Shown piece after piece: positions 26,722 to 36,905 of a stretch of DNA of 64,000 nt; within the stretch, counting starts at the first letter, position 1, and the number at the start of each line of letters is the position of its first letter. Source of the DNA: Xanthomonas sp. Leaf148 (GTDB lineage: Bacteria > Pseudomonadota > Gammaproteobacteria > Xanthomonadales > Xanthomonadaceae). Under the pieces are notes generated by a model. It saw nothing but the letters and a program-made list of their open reading frames with translations, did not search any database and was not told the DNA's origin. Made by a program: the position numbers and the translations under genes. Where the stretch lies: contig NZ_LMOP01000001.1 in the NCBI RefSeq assembly GCF_001423585.1, positions 434,001 to 498,000 on the forward strand. The letters are read 5' to 3'.

Positions 26722-27735
26722 ATGCCCCTGACTGCCAGTGCGATTGCCGAACAATTTGGTCTGACCGTCGTGGGCGACGGCGCGACCGAGGTCACCGGGG
26801 TGGCGACGCTGGCGCACGCCGGAGCGGGCCAGCTGAGCTTCCTGTCCAACCCTCGCTATCGGCCGCAGTTGGCTGACACACAGGCTGCCGTGGTGGTGGT
26901 GCGCGCCGAGGACGCCGAGGCGGCGCACAGCACCGTGCTGGTTGCCAAGGACCCGTACACCGCATTCGCCAAGATCGCCGCGTTGTTCGATGTGGCGCCG
27001 GTGCGCGAGCCCGGCATTCATCCCTTGGCGGTGATCGACCCCAGCGCACAGGTGTCGCCTGGCGCGCATGTTGGCCCGTTCGTCAGCATCGGTGCGCGCA
27101 GCCGCGTGGGCGATGGCTGCATCATCGGCACCGGCAGCATCATCGGCGAAGACTGCGTGGTGGACGATGGCAGCGAGCTGATCGCCCGCGTCACCCTGGT
27201 CACCCGGGTGCGGCTGGGCAAGCGCGTGCGGATTCATCCCGGCGCAGTGATCGGCGCCGATGGGTTCGGCCTGGCGATGGATGCCGGCCACTGGATCAAG
27301 GTGCCGCAGCTGGGCGGTGTGGTGATCGGCGACGACTGCGAGATTGGCGCCAACACCTGCATCGACCGCGGCGCGCTGGAAGACACCGTGCTGGAAGAAG
27401 ACGTGCGCGTGGATAACCTGGTGCAGATTGCCCACAACTGCCGGATCGGCGCGCACAGCGCGATCGCCGGCTGCACCGGCATTGCCGGCAGCGCCAAGAT
27501 CGGCCGCTATTGCCTGCTCGGCGGGCATGTCGGCGTGGTCGGCCACCTGGAGATCTGCGACAAGGTCGTGATCACCGGCAAGTCGGTGGTGCGCAATTCC
27601 ATCCATGAGCCGGGCGAATATTCGTCTGGCACCCCTCTCACCGACAATCGCACGTGGCGCAAGAATGCCGCGCGCTTCAAACAACTCGATGCGCTGGCAA
27701 GGCGCATCCTGGCTGTGGGCAAGGAGAACGCATGA
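26722..27735 (+). CDS. lpxD: UDP-3-O-acylglucosamine N-acyltransferase
   Basis: A 337-aa lipid A enzyme, third step: transfers hydroxyacyl from ACP to UDP-3-O-acyl-GlcN. The N-terminal uridine-binding domain (about 1-100) contains LSFLSNPRY; then a left-handed beta-helix of hexapeptide repeats (VIGTGSIIGEDCVV and so on) with the catalytic-His region LVQIAHNCRIG. Starts lpxD-fabZ-lpxA-lpxB-rnhB; fabZ overlaps by 4 nt. Confidence 0.96.
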   Translation: MPLTASAIAEQFGLTVVGDGATEVTGVATLAHAGAGQLSFLSNPRYRPQLADTQAAVVVVRAEDAEAAHSTVLVAKDPYTAFAKIAALFDVAPVREPGIHPLAVIDPSAQVSPGAHVGPFVSIGARSRVGDGCIIGTGSIIGEDCVVDDGSELIARVTLVTRVRLGKRVRIHPGAVIGADGFGLAMDAGHWIKVPQLGGVVIGDDCEIGANTCIDRGALEDTVLEEDVRVDNLVQIAHNCRIGAHSAIAGCTGIAGSAKIGRYCLLGGHVGVVGHLEICDKVVITGKSVVRNSIHEPGEYSSGTPLTDNRTWRKNAARFKQLDALARRILAVGKENA

Positions 27736-28190
27736 GTTACCCCGTTTACGAGCTGCCGATCGACGTCAATCAGATCCAGACGCTGATCCCGCACCGCTAC
27801 CCGTTTCTGCTGGTCGACCGGGTCATCGAACTAGACCTGGAAGCCAAGCGCATCGTCGGGCAGAAGAACGTCAGCATCAACGAGCCGTTCTTCCAGGGCC
27901 ACTTCCCGAACCGTCCGGTGATGCCGGGCGTGTTGATCATCGAAGCGCTGGCGCAGGTCGGTGGCGTGATGACCCAGCTCGGCCTGGGCCGCGATGCGTT
28001 GTCCCAGCTGTTCTACATGGTCAAGGTGGACAATGCGCGCTTCAACAAGCAGGTGGTCCCCGGCGATGTGCTGATCATGGAGGTGCAGATGAAGCGCCTG
28101 ATCCGCAATGTGGGATGCTTCTATGGCGAGGCCAAGGTCAACGGCGAAATTGTGGCCAGTGCCGAGGTGATGTGCGCCGGCGCCAGGTAA
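27732..28190 (+). CDS. fabZ: 3-hydroxyacyl-ACP dehydratase FabZ
   Basis: A 152-aa hot-dog-fold dehydratase of fatty acid elongation that competes with LpxA/LpxD for hydroxyacyl-ACP. The active site is GHFPNRPVMPG with His57, and Glu71 in IIEALAQVGG. The ATG at 27732 overlaps the lpxD stop (ATGA). Being embedded in the lpx operon fits coordination of fatty-acid and lipid A flux. Confidence 0.97.
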   Translation: MSYPVYELPIDVNQIQTLIPHRYPFLLVDRVIELDLEAKRIVGQKNVSINEPFFQGHFPNRPVMPGVLIIEALAQVGGVMTQLGLGRDALSQLFYMVKVDNARFNKQVVPGDVLIMEVQMKRLIRNVGCFYGEAKVNGEIVASAEVMCAGAR

Positions 28191-28215
28191 TGACCCGCTC
28201 CCGGAGTGAGACACG

Positions 28216-29007
28216 ATGCGTGATTCGACACCTTTGATTCATCCCACCGCCGTCATCGACCCGTCGGCGCAACTGGCCGACGATGTGCGCGTTGGCGCGT
28301 TCTGCCTGATCGGCGCCGATGTCCACATCGGTGCCGGGACCGAGGTGGGGCCGCATTGCTCGATCCACGGCCCGACCCGGATCGGCCGCAACAACCGCTT
28401 CATCGGGCATGCGGCGATCGGCGGCGAACCGCAGGACAAGAAGTACGCCGGCGAGCGTACCGAGCTTACGATCGGCGACGGCAACGTGATCCGCGAATTC
28501 GTCACCATCAATCGCGGCACCGGCGGCGGCGGCGGCATCACCGTGGTCGGCAACGACAACTGGATGCTGGCCTACACGCATGTGGCGCACGACTGCCATG
28601 TCGGCAACCACTGCGTGTTCTCCAACAACACCACGCTGGCCGGCCATGTCACCGTGGGCGATTACGTGATCATCAGCGGCTTTGCCGGCGCGCATCAGTT
28701 CTGCCGTATCGGCGCACACGCCTTCCTGGGCATGGGCGCGCTGACCAACGGCGACGTGCCGCCGTTCACCATGGTCGGCAGCGAGTCGCTGGGCCGCCCG
28801 CGCGGCATCAACAGCGAAGGCCTCAAGCGCCGCGGCTTCGATGCCGAGCGCATCACCGCCATCAAGCGCGCCTACCGCACGCTGTACGTCGCCGGCCTGC
28901 CGCTGGCCGACGCCAAGTTGCAACTGGCCGAACAAGCCAAGGACAGCGAAGACGTCCGCGGCATGCTTGAGTTCATCGAAGCGGCAGAAAGGCCGTTGCT
29001 GCGATGA
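28216..29007 (+). CDS. lpxA: UDP-N-acetylglucosamine O-acyltransferase
   Basis: A 263-aa first enzyme of lipid A synthesis, a trimeric beta-helix. Hexapeptide repeats begin at [20 protein letters not shown]; the catalytic His region is [19 protein letters not shown], and the C-terminal helical domain follows [12 protein letters not shown]. 25 nt after fabZ. Its last codons (TGA at 29005-29007) overlap the lpxB ATG at 29004. Confidence 0.97.
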   Translation: MRDSTPLIHPTAVIDPSAQLADDVRVGAFCLIGADVHIGAGTEVGPHCSIHGPTRIGRNNRFIGHAAIGGEPQDKKYAGERTELTIGDGNVIREFVTINRGTGGGGGITVVGNDNWMLAYTHVAHDCHVGNHCVFSNNTTLAGHVTVGDYVIISGFAGAHQFCRIGAHAFLGMGALTNGDVPPFTMVGSESLGRPRGINSEGLKRRGFDAERITAIKRAYRTLYVAGLPLADAKLQLAEQAKDSEDVRGMLEFIEAAERPLLR

Positions 29008-30323
29008 CGGGAATCGGGAATCGGGAATCGGGAATCGTGGACGGCCAGCGCAACGGCCCGTCGGTCGGCAGCGTTCCGACTGCACGACCGATTCCCCATT
29101 CCCCACTCCCGATTCCCGGCGCGCGCAAGCGCGCCCCCCGCATCGCCCTGATCGCCGGCGAAGCCTCCGGCGACATCCTGGGCGCCGGGCTGATTGCGCA
29201 GTTGCGGCTACGGTATCCCGATGCGGAATTCGCGGGTATCGGTGGCGATGCGATGCGCGGTGCCGGGTGCCAGACCTGGTTCGATGCAAGCGAGCTGGCG
29301 GTGATGGGGCTGACCGAAGTACTACGCCATCTGCCGCGCCTGCTGAAGCTGCGCCGCGCCTTCCGCGAGCGCGTGCTGGCGTGGAAACCGGACGTGTTCA
29401 TCGGCATCGATGCGCCGGATTTCAATCTGCCGGTCGAACGCTGGCTCAAGCAGCGCGGCATTCGCACCGTGCACTACGTCAGCCCGTCGGTGTGGGCATG
29501 GCGCGAGAAACGTGCCGAGAAGATCGGCGCCAGCGCCGACCTGGTGCTGTGCCTGTTCCCGATGGAGCCGCCGATCTACGCCAAGCACGGCGTGGATGCG
29601 CGCTTTGTCGGTCACCCCATGGCCGACGACATCGCTTACAAGGCCGACCGCGAGGCGGCCCGCGCCACATTGGGAATTTCCGCCTCCAGCACCGTGCTGG
29701 CGGTGCTGCCGGGCAGCCGGCATGGCGAAATCAGCAAGCTGGGCGACACCTTCTTCCAGGCCGCCTGGCTGGTCTCCGAGCACCTGCCCAACCTGCATGT
29801 GCTGGTCCCCGCCGCCAACCCGGGCTGCAAGCAGTTGCTGGCTGAACAGCTGTCGCGCAGTTCGTTGCCGGTGATGCGCTCGCACCTGCTCGACGGCCAG
29901 GCGCGCACCGCCATGCTGGCGGCCGATGTGGTGCTGCTGGCCTCGGGCACCGCCACGCTGGAGGCGATGCTGGTCAAGCGGCCGATGGTGGTCGGCTACA
30001 AGGTCGCGCCGCTGACTTATCGCATCGTCAAGACGCTGGGCTTGCTCAAGGTCAACCGCTACGCGCTGCCCAACATCCTGGCCAACGCCGACCTCGCCCC
30101 CGAGCTGATGCAGGACGACTGCACTCCGGAACGGCTGTGTGTCGCGCTGCTGGATTGGTTCAAGCACCCGGACAAGGTCGCCGCCCTGCAACCGCGTTAT
30201 CTGGCCCTGCACGCCGAACTCCGCCGCGACGCCTCCGCACGCGCAGCCGATGCGGTGGCAGAGCTGCTTGAGGGCGGGGATTCGAGAGTGGGGAGTCGGG
30301 ATTCGTCAGGAGCCACGGCATGA
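29004..30323 (+). CDS. lpxB: Lipid A disaccharide synthase with repeat-encoded N- and C-terminal tails
   Basis: Condenses UDP-diacyl-GlcN and lipid X to the lipid A disaccharide (GT19). The conserved core starts near residue 44 ([21 protein letters not shown]) and includes [39 protein letters not shown] and [13 protein letters not shown]. The first about 43 residues (GIGNRESGI and [11 protein letters not shown]) are encoded by an inverted pair of GGGAATC-type repeats, and the C-terminal [10 protein letters not shown] also comes from such a repeat. The total of 439 aa is about 55 longer than E. coli LpxB. ATGA junctions at both ends tie it to lpxA and rnhB; no later ATG close to the core is obvious, so the tail is probably translated. 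Confidence 0.94.
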   Translation: MTGIGNRESGIVDGQRNGPSVGSVPTARPIPHSPLPIPGARKRAPRIALIAGEASGDILGAGLIAQLRLRYPDAEFAGIGGDAMRGAGCQTWFDASELAVMGLTEVLRHLPRLLKLRRAFRERVLAWKPDVFIGIDAPDFNLPVERWLKQRGIRTVHYVSPSVWAWREKRAEKIGASADLVLCLFPMEPPIYAKHGVDARFVGHPMADDIAYKADREAARATLGISASSTVLAVLPGSRHGEISKLGDTFFQAAWLVSEHLPNLHVLVPAANPGCKQLLAEQLSRSSLPVMRSHLLDGQARTAMLAADVVLLASGTATLEAMLVKRPMVVGYKVAPLTYRIVKTLGLLKVNRYALPNILANADLAPELMQDDCTPERLCVALLDWFKHPDKVAALQPRYLALHAELRRDASARAADAVAELLEGGDSRVGSRDSSGATA

Positions 30324-31066
30324 AAATCGCTGCTCCATCCACATTGCCCTTGGGCGAGAACGCCGAACAACGCCAATCGCCGTTGTTCGGCCAATCCCAA
30401 ATGCCCAATCCCCAATCCCGGCTCTTGATCGCCGGCGTCGACGAAGCCGGCCGGGGGCCGCTCGCCGGGCCGGTGGCGGTGGCGGCGGTGGTGTTCGACC
30501 CGAGCAAGCCGCGCATCAACGGGCTGGACGATTCCAAGCAACTAACTGCCGAGTGCCGCGAGCAGTTGTATGCGCGCATCGTCGACCGGGCGCTGGCGTG
30601 GTCGGTGGTGTTGATCGACAGCGAAGAAATCGACCGCATCAACATCTACCAGGCCACCATGCTTGGCATGCGGCGGGCGGTGGAAGGCGTGGCGCACGTG
30701 GCCGGGTTTGCGCGCATCGACGGCAACCGTGTGCCCAAGGGACTACCCTGCCCGGCCGAGGCGCTGATCGGCGGCGACGCGCTGGACCGCGCCATCATGG
30801 CCGCCTCGATCGTGGCCAAGGTCACCCGCGATCGCCTGATGCACGAACTGCACGCGCAGCATCCCGAATACCGCTTCGACCAGCACAAGGGCTATGCCAC
30901 GCCGGTGCATCTGACCGCGCTGCGCACCCATGGGCCGTGTCCGCAGCATCGCCGCAGCTTTGCGCCGGTGCGGCTGGCGCTGGAAGGCCGTGAAAGCCGG
31001 TCCCCGGGACCAGGGACCGGCGACCCGCAACAGCTGCAGGTCGTGGAGCTGGTTGTCCGGCCATAG
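30320..31066 (+). CDS. rnhB: Ribonuclease HII
   Basis: A 248-aa enzyme that cleaves RNA in RNA/DNA hybrids and at misincorporated ribonucleotides. Catalytic DEAGRG (in [16 protein letters not shown]), [18 protein letters not shown] and [10 protein letters not shown] are present. The first about 33 residues are not part of the family; residues about 24-34 (SQMPNPQSR) are encoded by a repeat copy. A start at Met28 (30401) would remove most of this, but the ATG at 30320 overlaps the lpxB stop. The C-terminal tail after GRESRSP is also low-complexity. Confidence 0.94.
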   Translation: MKIAAPSTLPLGENAEQRQSPLFGQSQMPNPQSRLLIAGVDEAGRGPLAGPVAVAAVVFDPSKPRINGLDDSKQLTAECREQLYARIVDRALAWSVVLIDSEEIDRINIYQATMLGMRRAVEGVAHVAGFARIDGNRVPKGLPCPAEALIGGDALDRAIMAASIVAKVTRDRLMHELHAQHPEYRFDQHKGYATPVHLTALRTHGPCPQHRRSFAPVRLALEGRESRSPGPGTGDPQQLQVVELVVRP

Positions 31067-31349
31067 GCGGCGGGCGTTTTGGCACCGTTGGTTTGGTTTC
31101 TCCTCGGGACCTGTGATCGGAACATCTGCACATTGTGCAATCCGTCGATGGGGTTGCAGGCATGGATCGTTCTACCTGCAAAGAACCTGAATTCCTCATC
31201 AGCCAAATGCCTCCCCAAGGCCCCGGCAGCTGGCGATTCAGCGCTTTTCCGGGTCCCTGCTGGCCGATCCCGCGTCCCGCACCCACCTGTCAAGCCTTGT
31301 TCGTCCCCGCCCCCGCCGGTACCCTGACCGCGCATTATTCCGGTCTCGC

Positions 31350-34300
31350 ATGTCCACTTCCCGTTTCGTCCATCTGCACGTCCACACCGAGTTCTCGTTG
31401 GCGGATTCCACTATCCGCGTGCCCGAGAAACCGGATCAGGCTGACCCGAAAAAGGCCAAGCAGGCCAACCTGCTGAGCCGCGCGGTCGAGCTCGACATGC
31501 CATCACTGGCGGTCACCGACCTCAATAACCTGTTTGCGCTGGTCAAGTTCTACAAGGCCGCCGAAGGCGTCGGCATCAAGCCGATTGCCGGCGCCGACGT
31601 GATGATCGCCACCCCGGACATGACGCCCTGGCGCATGACCCTGCTGTGCCGCGACCGCGAGGGCTACCTGAGCCTGTCGCGGCTGCTGACGCGCGCCTGG
31701 ATGGAAGGCCACCGCCCCGAAGGCGGCGTGGCGATCCACCCGGAATGGCTGCAGGCCGGGCACGCCAACCTGTTCGCCCTGGCCGGCCGCGACAGCCTGG
31801 CCGGCCGCCTGTTTTCCGAGGGCCGCGCCGATCTGGCCGAGCAACAGCTCGCCGACTGGCAACGTGTGTTCGGCGATGGCCTGCACCTGGAGCTAACCCG
31901 CACCGGGCGCGAGGGCGAAGAACGCTTCAACCAGTTCGCCCTGCATGCCGCCGGCGTGCGCGGGCTGCCGGTGGTGGCCAGCAACGATGTGCGCTTTCTG
32001 TATGCCAGCGACTTCAATGCGCACGAGGCGCGCGTGTGCATTTCCTCCGGCCGCGTGCTGGACGACCCCAAGCGCCCGCGCGACTACAGCGACCAGCAGT
32101 ACCTGAAGTCCGGCGATGAAATGGCCGCGCTGTTCGCCGATGTGCCCGATGCGATCGACAACACGCATGCGCTGGCGCAGCGCTGCAACATCGAGATGCG
32201 CCTGGGCACCTACTTCCTGCCCGCCTATCCGGTGCCCGAAGACGAGACGCTGGACAGCTGGATCCGCAGCCAGTCGCGCGACGGTCTGGCCGCGCGCCTG
32301 GAAAAGAGCCCGATCGCGCCCGGCAAGATTCGCCAGGACTATGTCGACCGGCTCGAATTCGAGCTGGACACCATCATCAAGATGGGCTTCCCCGGCTACT
32401 TCCTGATCGTTGCCGACTTCATCCAGTGGGGCAAAAATCAGGGCATCCCGATCGGCCCGGGCCGCGGTTCCGGTGCCGGTTCGCTGGTGGCCTGGGCGCT
32501 GCAGATCACCGATCTGGACCCGCTGCCGTACAACCTGCTGTTCGAGCGCTTCTTGAATCCAGAGCGCGTGTCGATGCCCGACTTCGACATCGACTTCTGC
32601 ATGGATCGCCGCGACGAAGTCATCGACTACGTGGCGCGCAAGTACGGCCGCGAGCGGGTTAGCCAGATCATCACCTACGGCACCATGGCCGCCAAGGCGG
32701 TGGTGCGCGACGCCGGGCGCGTGCTTGGCTTCACCTATGGTCTGGTCGACAGCGTCGCCAAGCTGATCCCCAACATCCTGGGCATCACGCTCAAGGATGC
32801 GATGGGCGAAGGCAAGGACTCGGAGATGGCCTCTCCGGATCTGATCCAGCGCTATCAGGTCGAAGACGACGTACGCGACCTGATAGACCTGGCGCGCCAG
32901 CTCGAAGATCTCACCCGCAACGCCGGCAAGCACGCCGGTGGCGTGGTGATCGCGCCCGAACCGCTGAGCGAATTCTGCCCGCTGTTCGCCGAACACGACG
33001 AAGACGGCCGCGGCAAGAATCCGGTCACCCAGTTCGACAAGGACGACGTCGAAGCGGTGGGCCTGGTGAAGTTCGACTTCCTCGGCCTGCGCACGCTGAC
33101 CATCATCGACTGGGCGGTCAAGGCGATCAACGTGCGCCACGCGCGCGCCGGCATCGACCCGGTCGACATCACCACCATTCCGCTCGACGACGTGCCCACC
33201 TACAAGGGCGTGTTCGCCTCGGGCAACACCGGTGCGGTATTCCAGTTCGAATCCTCGGGCATGCGCCGCCTGCTCAAGGACGCGCGCCCGGACCGTTTCG
33301 AAGACCTGATCGCGCTGGTGTCGCTGTACCGCCCCGGCCCGATGGACCTGATCCCGGACTTCAACGCGCGTAAGCACGGCCAGCAGGAGATCATCTACCC
33401 GGATCCGCGCACCGAAGCGATCCTGAAAGACACCTACGGCATCATGGTGTATCAGGAGCAGGTGATGCAGATGGCGCAGATCGTCGGCGATTATTCGCTG
33501 GGCGGCGCCGACCTGCTGCGTCGTGCGATGGGCAAGAAGGTGCCGGCCGAAATGGCCAAGCACCGCGAAATCTTCCGCGAAGGTGCGGCCAAGGGCGGCG
33601 TGAGCGCGGCCAAGGCCGACGAAATCTTCGACCTGATGGAGAAGTTCGCCGGCTACGGCTTCAACAAGTCGCACGCCGCCGCCTACGCACTGGTCAGCTA
33701 CCAGACCGCGTGGCTGAAACGCCATTACCCGGCCGAATTCATGGCCGCGACGCTGTCCTCGGACATGGACAACACCGACAAGGTGGTCGGCTTTCTCGAT
33801 GAGGTGCGCAACCTCGGCCTCACCGTCAAGCCGCCGCGCGTCAACGAATCGGCCTATATGTTCGAGGCCGCCACCCCGGACACCATTCAATATGGTCTGG
33901 GCGCGATCAAGGGCGTGGGCCACGGCGCATGCGAGGCGATTGTCGAAGAGCGCCAACGCGGCGGCGCGTACACCACGTTGCTGGATTTCTGCACGCGCGT
34001 AGGCACCGCAAAGCTCAACCGCCGCACGCTGGAAGCGATGATCAATGCCGGCGCGATGGATGGCCTGGGCAGCAACCGCGCCTCGCTGATGCTGCAATTG
34101 CCGGAAGTGATGAAGGCGACCGAGCAGATGGCGCGCGAACGCGCATCCGGTCAGAACTCACTGTTCGGCGGCGCAGATACAAGTGCGCCGGCGCTGCGTC
34201 TGGACCTGCCCGAAAGCAAGGAATGGCCACTGGGCCAATTGCTCACCGGCGAGCGCGAAACGCTGGGTTTCTATCTCAGTGGCCACCCGTTCGACCCGCA

Positions 34301-34940
34301 CCGCGACGAAGTCCGCGAGCTGGTCGGCTGCGATCTTGGGTCGCTGGAAAAGATCCTGGCCTCGCAGCAACGCGGCGGCGGCGGGGGTGGCGGCGATGGC
34401 GAAAAACGCGCCTGGCGCCCGGAAGTCAGCGCCATTCTGGCCGGCCAGGTGATCGGCGTGCGCCGCAAGGGCGACAGCCAGGTCTTCGTGCAGCTGGAAG
34501 ATGGCCGCGGGCGGGTGGAATGCAGCGCGTTCTCCGATGCGATGGCCGAGTTCGGCCACCTGCTCACCCGCGACCGCATCCTGATCGTCAAGGGCGGCCT
34601 GCGCGAGGACGAATTCAACGGCGGCTACAGCCTGCGTATTCGCCAATGCTGGGACTACGAGCAGATCTGCGCCGAGCATGCGCAACGGCTGTCGCTGCGC
34701 CTGGATCTGCGTGAAAAGCAGGCCTTCAAGCGCATCGATGCCCTGCTGGCCAAGCACCGCCCCGGCAAGACGCCGCTACGTCTGGACCTGCTGCTGCGCG
34801 CCCCCGGCGGCGGCGTCGCCGGCATGCTCGACCTCAATGGCAGCAACTCGGTGCGCATCGACCAGCACCTGATGGACAGTCTGCGCGCCGATCCGGCGGT
34901 GCGCACGTTGAAGATCAAGTACAGCCCACCGTGGGCGTGA
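31350..34940 (+). CDS. dnaE: DNA polymerase III alpha subunit
   Basis: The 1196-aa replicative polymerase. N-terminal PHP domain (FVHLHVHTEFSLADS), palm with GPGRGSGAGSLVAWAL and the catalytic-Asp motif PDFDIDF at about 410-416, GYGFNKSHAAAYA in the polymerase core, helix-hairpin-helix region (YGLGAIKGVGHGACEAI), OB fold near 1020-1110 (VIGVRRKGDSQVFVQLEDGRG) and a C-terminal tau-binding region. A seven-Gly run in a linker near residue 1011-1017 is unusual. It follows a 283-bp gap after rnhB in which no gene is credible. Confidence 0.97.
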   Translation: MSTSRFVHLHVHTEFSLADSTIRVPEKPDQADPKKAKQANLLSRAVELDMPSLAVTDLNNLFALVKFYKAAEGVGIKPIAGADVMIATPDMTPWRMTLLCRDREGYLSLSRLLTRAWMEGHRPEGGVAIHPEWLQAGHANLFALAGRDSLAGRLFSEGRADLAEQQLADWQRVFGDGLHLELTRTGREGEERFNQFALHAAGVRGLPVVASNDVRFLYASDFNAHEARVCISSGRVLDDPKRPRDYSDQQYLKSGDEMAALFADVPDAIDNTHALAQRCNIEMRLGTYFLPAYPVPEDETLDSWIRSQSRDGLAARLEKSPIAPGKIRQDYVDRLEFELDTIIKMGFPGYFLIVADFIQWGKNQGIPIGPGRGSGAGSLVAWALQITDLDPLPYNLLFERFLNPERVSMPDFDIDFCMDRRDEVIDYVARKYGRERVSQIITYGTMAAKAVVRDAGRVLGFTYGLVDSVAKLIPNILGITLKDAMGEGKDSEMASPDLIQRYQVEDDVRDLIDLARQLEDLTRNAGKHAGGVVIAPEPLSEFCPLFAEHDEDGRGKNPVTQFDKDDVEAVGLVKFDFLGLRTLTIIDWAVKAINVRHARAGIDPVDITTIPLDDVPTYKGVFASGNTGAVFQFESSGMRRLLKDARPDRFEDLIALVSLYRPGPMDLIPDFNARKHGQQEIIYPDPRTEAILKDTYGIMVYQEQVMQMAQIVGDYSLGGADLLRRAMGKKVPAEMAKHREIFREGAAKGGVSAAKADEIFDLMEKFAGYGFNKSHAAAYALVSYQTAWLKRHYPAEFMAATLSSDMDNTDKVVGFLDEVRNLGLTVKPPRVNESAYMFEAATPDTIQYGLGAIKGVGHGACEAIVEERQRGGAYTTLLDFCTRVGTAKLNRRTLEAMINAGAMDGLGSNRASLMLQLPEVMKATEQMARERASGQNSLFGGADTSAPALRLDLPESKEWPLGQLLTGERETLGFYLSGHPFDPHRDEVRELVGCDLGSLEKILASQQRGGGGGGGDGEKRAWRPEVSAILAGQVIGVRRKGDSQVFVQLEDGRGRVECSAFSDAMAEFGHLLTRDRILIVKGGLREDEFNGGYSLRIRQCWDYEQICAEHAQRLSLRLDLREKQAFKRIDALLAKHRPGKTPLRLDLLLRAPGGGVAGMLDLNGSNSVRIDQHLMDSLRADPAVRTLKIKYSPPWA

Positions 34941-34946
34941 GGGGCT

Positions 34947-35050
34947 GGGATTGGGGATTCGGGATTGGAGATTCGCAGGAGCAGTACCACGGCTTCAGTA
35001 CGGCCGTAGACCGCCGTTGCAAATCCCGAATTCCCAATGCCCAATCCCTG
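34947..35050. repeat. GGGATTC-type inverted repeat pair between dnaE and accA
   Basis: A forward array (34947-34975, degenerate 7-8-mers GGGATTGG/GGGATTCG) begins just after the dnaE stop and is followed by CGCAGGAGCAG. A complementary array (35021-35050, AATCCCGAATTCCCAATGCC type) lies 46 bp on. RNA from either strand could fold into a long imperfect hairpin. The accA -10-like TACACT is at 35092-35097. Same family as copies listed at 41731, 56327 and 58677. Confidence 0.75.
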
Positions 35051-35125
35051 CTACCGAACGGCTCCGTACGGGCCGCAGACATCGCTTCCGCTACACTCCC
35101 CGCCTTACGTTGACGACGCCATTGC

Positions 35126-36085
35126 ATGAATCCTAACTACCTCGACTTCGAGCAACCCATCGCCGATCTGGAAGCCAAGATCCAGGAACTGCGCAACGCC
35201 AGTACCGGGCCTGCAGTCAATGTGGAGACCGAGGTACGGGCGCTGCGCGACAAGGCTCGCGTGCGCACCGCACAGATCTTCCGCGACCTGTCGTCGTGGC
35301 AGATCTCGCAGCTGGCGCGCCACCCGCAGCGCCCCTACACGCTGGACTACATCAACACCATCTGCGACGAATTCCAGGAACTGGCCGGCGACCGCGCCTA
35401 TGCCGACGACAAGGCCATTGTCGGTGGCCTGGGCCGCATCGACGGCCGCCCGGTGGTCATCATCGGGCACCAGAAGGGCCGCGACACCAAGACCAAGGTG
35501 GCGCGCAACTTCGGCATGCCGCGTCCGGAGGGTTACCGCAAGGCGCTGCGCCTGATGAAGCTGGCCGAGCGCTTCCGTCTGCCGTTGCTGACCTTCATCG
35601 ACACCCCCGGCGCGTATCCCGGCATCGGTGCCGAAGAACGCGGCCAGTCCGAAGCGATTGCGCGCAACCTGCTGGAAATGGCCGAGCTGAAAGTCCCGGT
35701 GATCTGCACCGTGATCGGCGAAGGCGGCTCCGGTGGCGCGCTGGCCATCGGTGTCGGCGACCGCACCCTGATGCTGGAATACGGCACCTACTCGGTGATT
35801 TCGCCCGAAGGCTGCGCATCGATCCTGTGGAAGGATGCGGGCAAGGCCAAGGACGCCGCCGAACAGCTCGGCCTCACCGCCAAGCGCCTCAAGGGCCTGG
35901 GTCTGGTCGACAAGGTGATCCGTGAGCCTACTGGCGGCGCACACCGCAATCCCGAGCAGATGGGCAAGCGTCTGAAGGCCGTGCTGCTCAACGAGATGGA
36001 CGCGCTGGAGAAAATCCCGGTCGAAGCACTGCTGCAACAACGCTACGAGCGTCTGCGCAGCTACGGCGCCTACGAAGGAAACTGA
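35126..36085 (+). CDS. accA: Acetyl-CoA carboxylase carboxyltransferase subunit alpha
   Basis: 319 aa, standard AccA length. With AccD it transfers carboxyl from biotin (BCCP) to acetyl-CoA, making malonyl-CoA. [62 protein letters not shown]-type sequence (about residues 155-175), [15 protein letters not shown] and [11 protein letters not shown] are diagnostic. Same position after dnaE as in E. coli. Confidence 0.98.
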   Translation: MNPNYLDFEQPIADLEAKIQELRNASTGPAVNVETEVRALRDKARVRTAQIFRDLSSWQISQLARHPQRPYTLDYINTICDEFQELAGDRAYADDKAIVGGLGRIDGRPVVIIGHQKGRDTKTKVARNFGMPRPEGYRKALRLMKLAERFRLPLLTFIDTPGAYPGIGAEERGQSEAIARNLLEMAELKVPVICTVIGEGGSGGALAIGVGDRTLMLEYGTYSVISPEGCASILWKDAGKAKDAAEQLGLTAKRLKGLGLVDKVIREPTGGAHRNPEQMGKRLKAVLLNEMDALEKIPVEALLQQRYERLRSYGAYEGN

Positions 36086-36092
36086 ATCCTGC

Positions 36093-36113
36093 GGCTCCGC
36101 GTGGCGGAGCCTT
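36093..36113 (+). terminator. Possible terminator after accA
   Basis: 8-bp stem GGCTCCGC (36093-36100) with its complement (36104-36111) and a GTG loop, followed only by TT. Weak U tract, so attenuation rather than full termination is possible. Confidence 0.4.
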
Positions 36114-36149
36114 AAGGAACTTGCACCAAGGACAAGGACTCCTACCGGC

Positions 36150-36905
36150 ATGAGCCCACTCATTCTTCTGTCGATCGTGTTGCAAATCGCCTGCTGCGTG
36201 CATGTCGTGCGCAGCGGCCGGCCGCTGTACTGGATCTTGATCCTGCTGACGTTTTCGTATCTGGCGGTGTTGATCTACGCGTTTGTCGCGGTCATCCCGG
36301 ACATGCGTAACGACCCGACCGCACGTCGTGGCTTGCAGCGCGTGCGCCGGAAGCTGGACCCGCAGCGCGACCAGCGCGATGCCGCCCGCAAACTGGATGT
36401 CTCCGACACCCCGGAAAACCGCCGCCAGCTGGCACGCACGCTGCTTGAGCAGGGCAACTATGCGCAGGCCGCCGAGGTGTACGAAGGCGCCTTGCGCGGC
36501 CTGTATCGCGACGACCCGGACCTGATGCTGGGGCTGGCGCAGGCGCAGTTCGGTCTTGGCAATGCCGCGCAGGCACGCCAGACCCTGGATGCCTTGATCG
36601 CCGCGAACCCCAACTTCCGCTCGCATGACGGGCATCTGCTGTACGCCCGCGCGGTGGAAAGCAGCGGCACCATCGAAGAAGCGCTGCACGAGTACGAGAC
36701 GCTGGTGCAGGGCTACCCAGGCGAAGAAGCACGCGTGCGCTATGCGCAGCTACTAAAACGCGCCGCGCGTCCGGAGGAAGCCAAGGCCGTGTTCGACCAG
36801 GTGGTGCGTCGCGCTGCGGCCTCGCCCAAACATTACCAGCGCGAGCAACGCAGCTGGATCGATCAGGCACGCAAGGGTCTAAGCGAGTTGAGTTCGATCG
36901 CCTGA
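36150..36905 (+). CDS. Membrane-anchored TPR protein
   Basis: A 251-aa protein with two N-terminal hydrophobic segments (about 3-20 and 27-48) followed by a soluble part with tetratricopeptide-like repeats (RRQLARTLLEQGNYAQAAEVYEG, LMLGLAQAQFGLGNAAQARQ, LLYARAVESSGTIEEALHEYE). It resembles proteins annotated as PLDc_N/TPR tetratricopeptide proteins; a scaffolding role at the inner membrane is plausible. Partner unknown. It follows accA after 64 bp and could be co-transcribed if the small hairpin there is inefficient. Confidence 0.75.
   Translation: MSPLILLSIVLQIACCVHVVRSGRPLYWILILLTFSYLAVLIYAFVAVIPDMRNDPTARRGLQRVRRKLDPQRDQRDAARKLDVSDTPENRRQLARTLLEQGNYAQAAEVYEGALRGLYRDDPDLMLGLAQAQFGLGNAAQARQTLDALIAANPNFRSHDGHLLYARAVESSGTIEEALHEYETLVQGYPGEEARVRYAQLLKRAARPEEAKAVFDQVVRRAAASPKHYQREQRSWIDQARKGLSELSSIA

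Noticed and set aside
28990-29120. GGGAATC tandem repeats considered as a CRISPR or VNTR
   Set aside because: Units are 7-8 bp without spacers and are part of a dispersed inverted-pair family, so not a CRISPR.
31067-31349. Short open frames between rnhB and dnaE (for example from 31135)
   Set aside because: They run out of frame into dnaE, have no ribosome site and no conserved sequence.
31893-34097. A 734-codon minus-strand frame over dnaE
   Set aside because: Mirror frame of the polymerase gene; no start signal or recognised motif.
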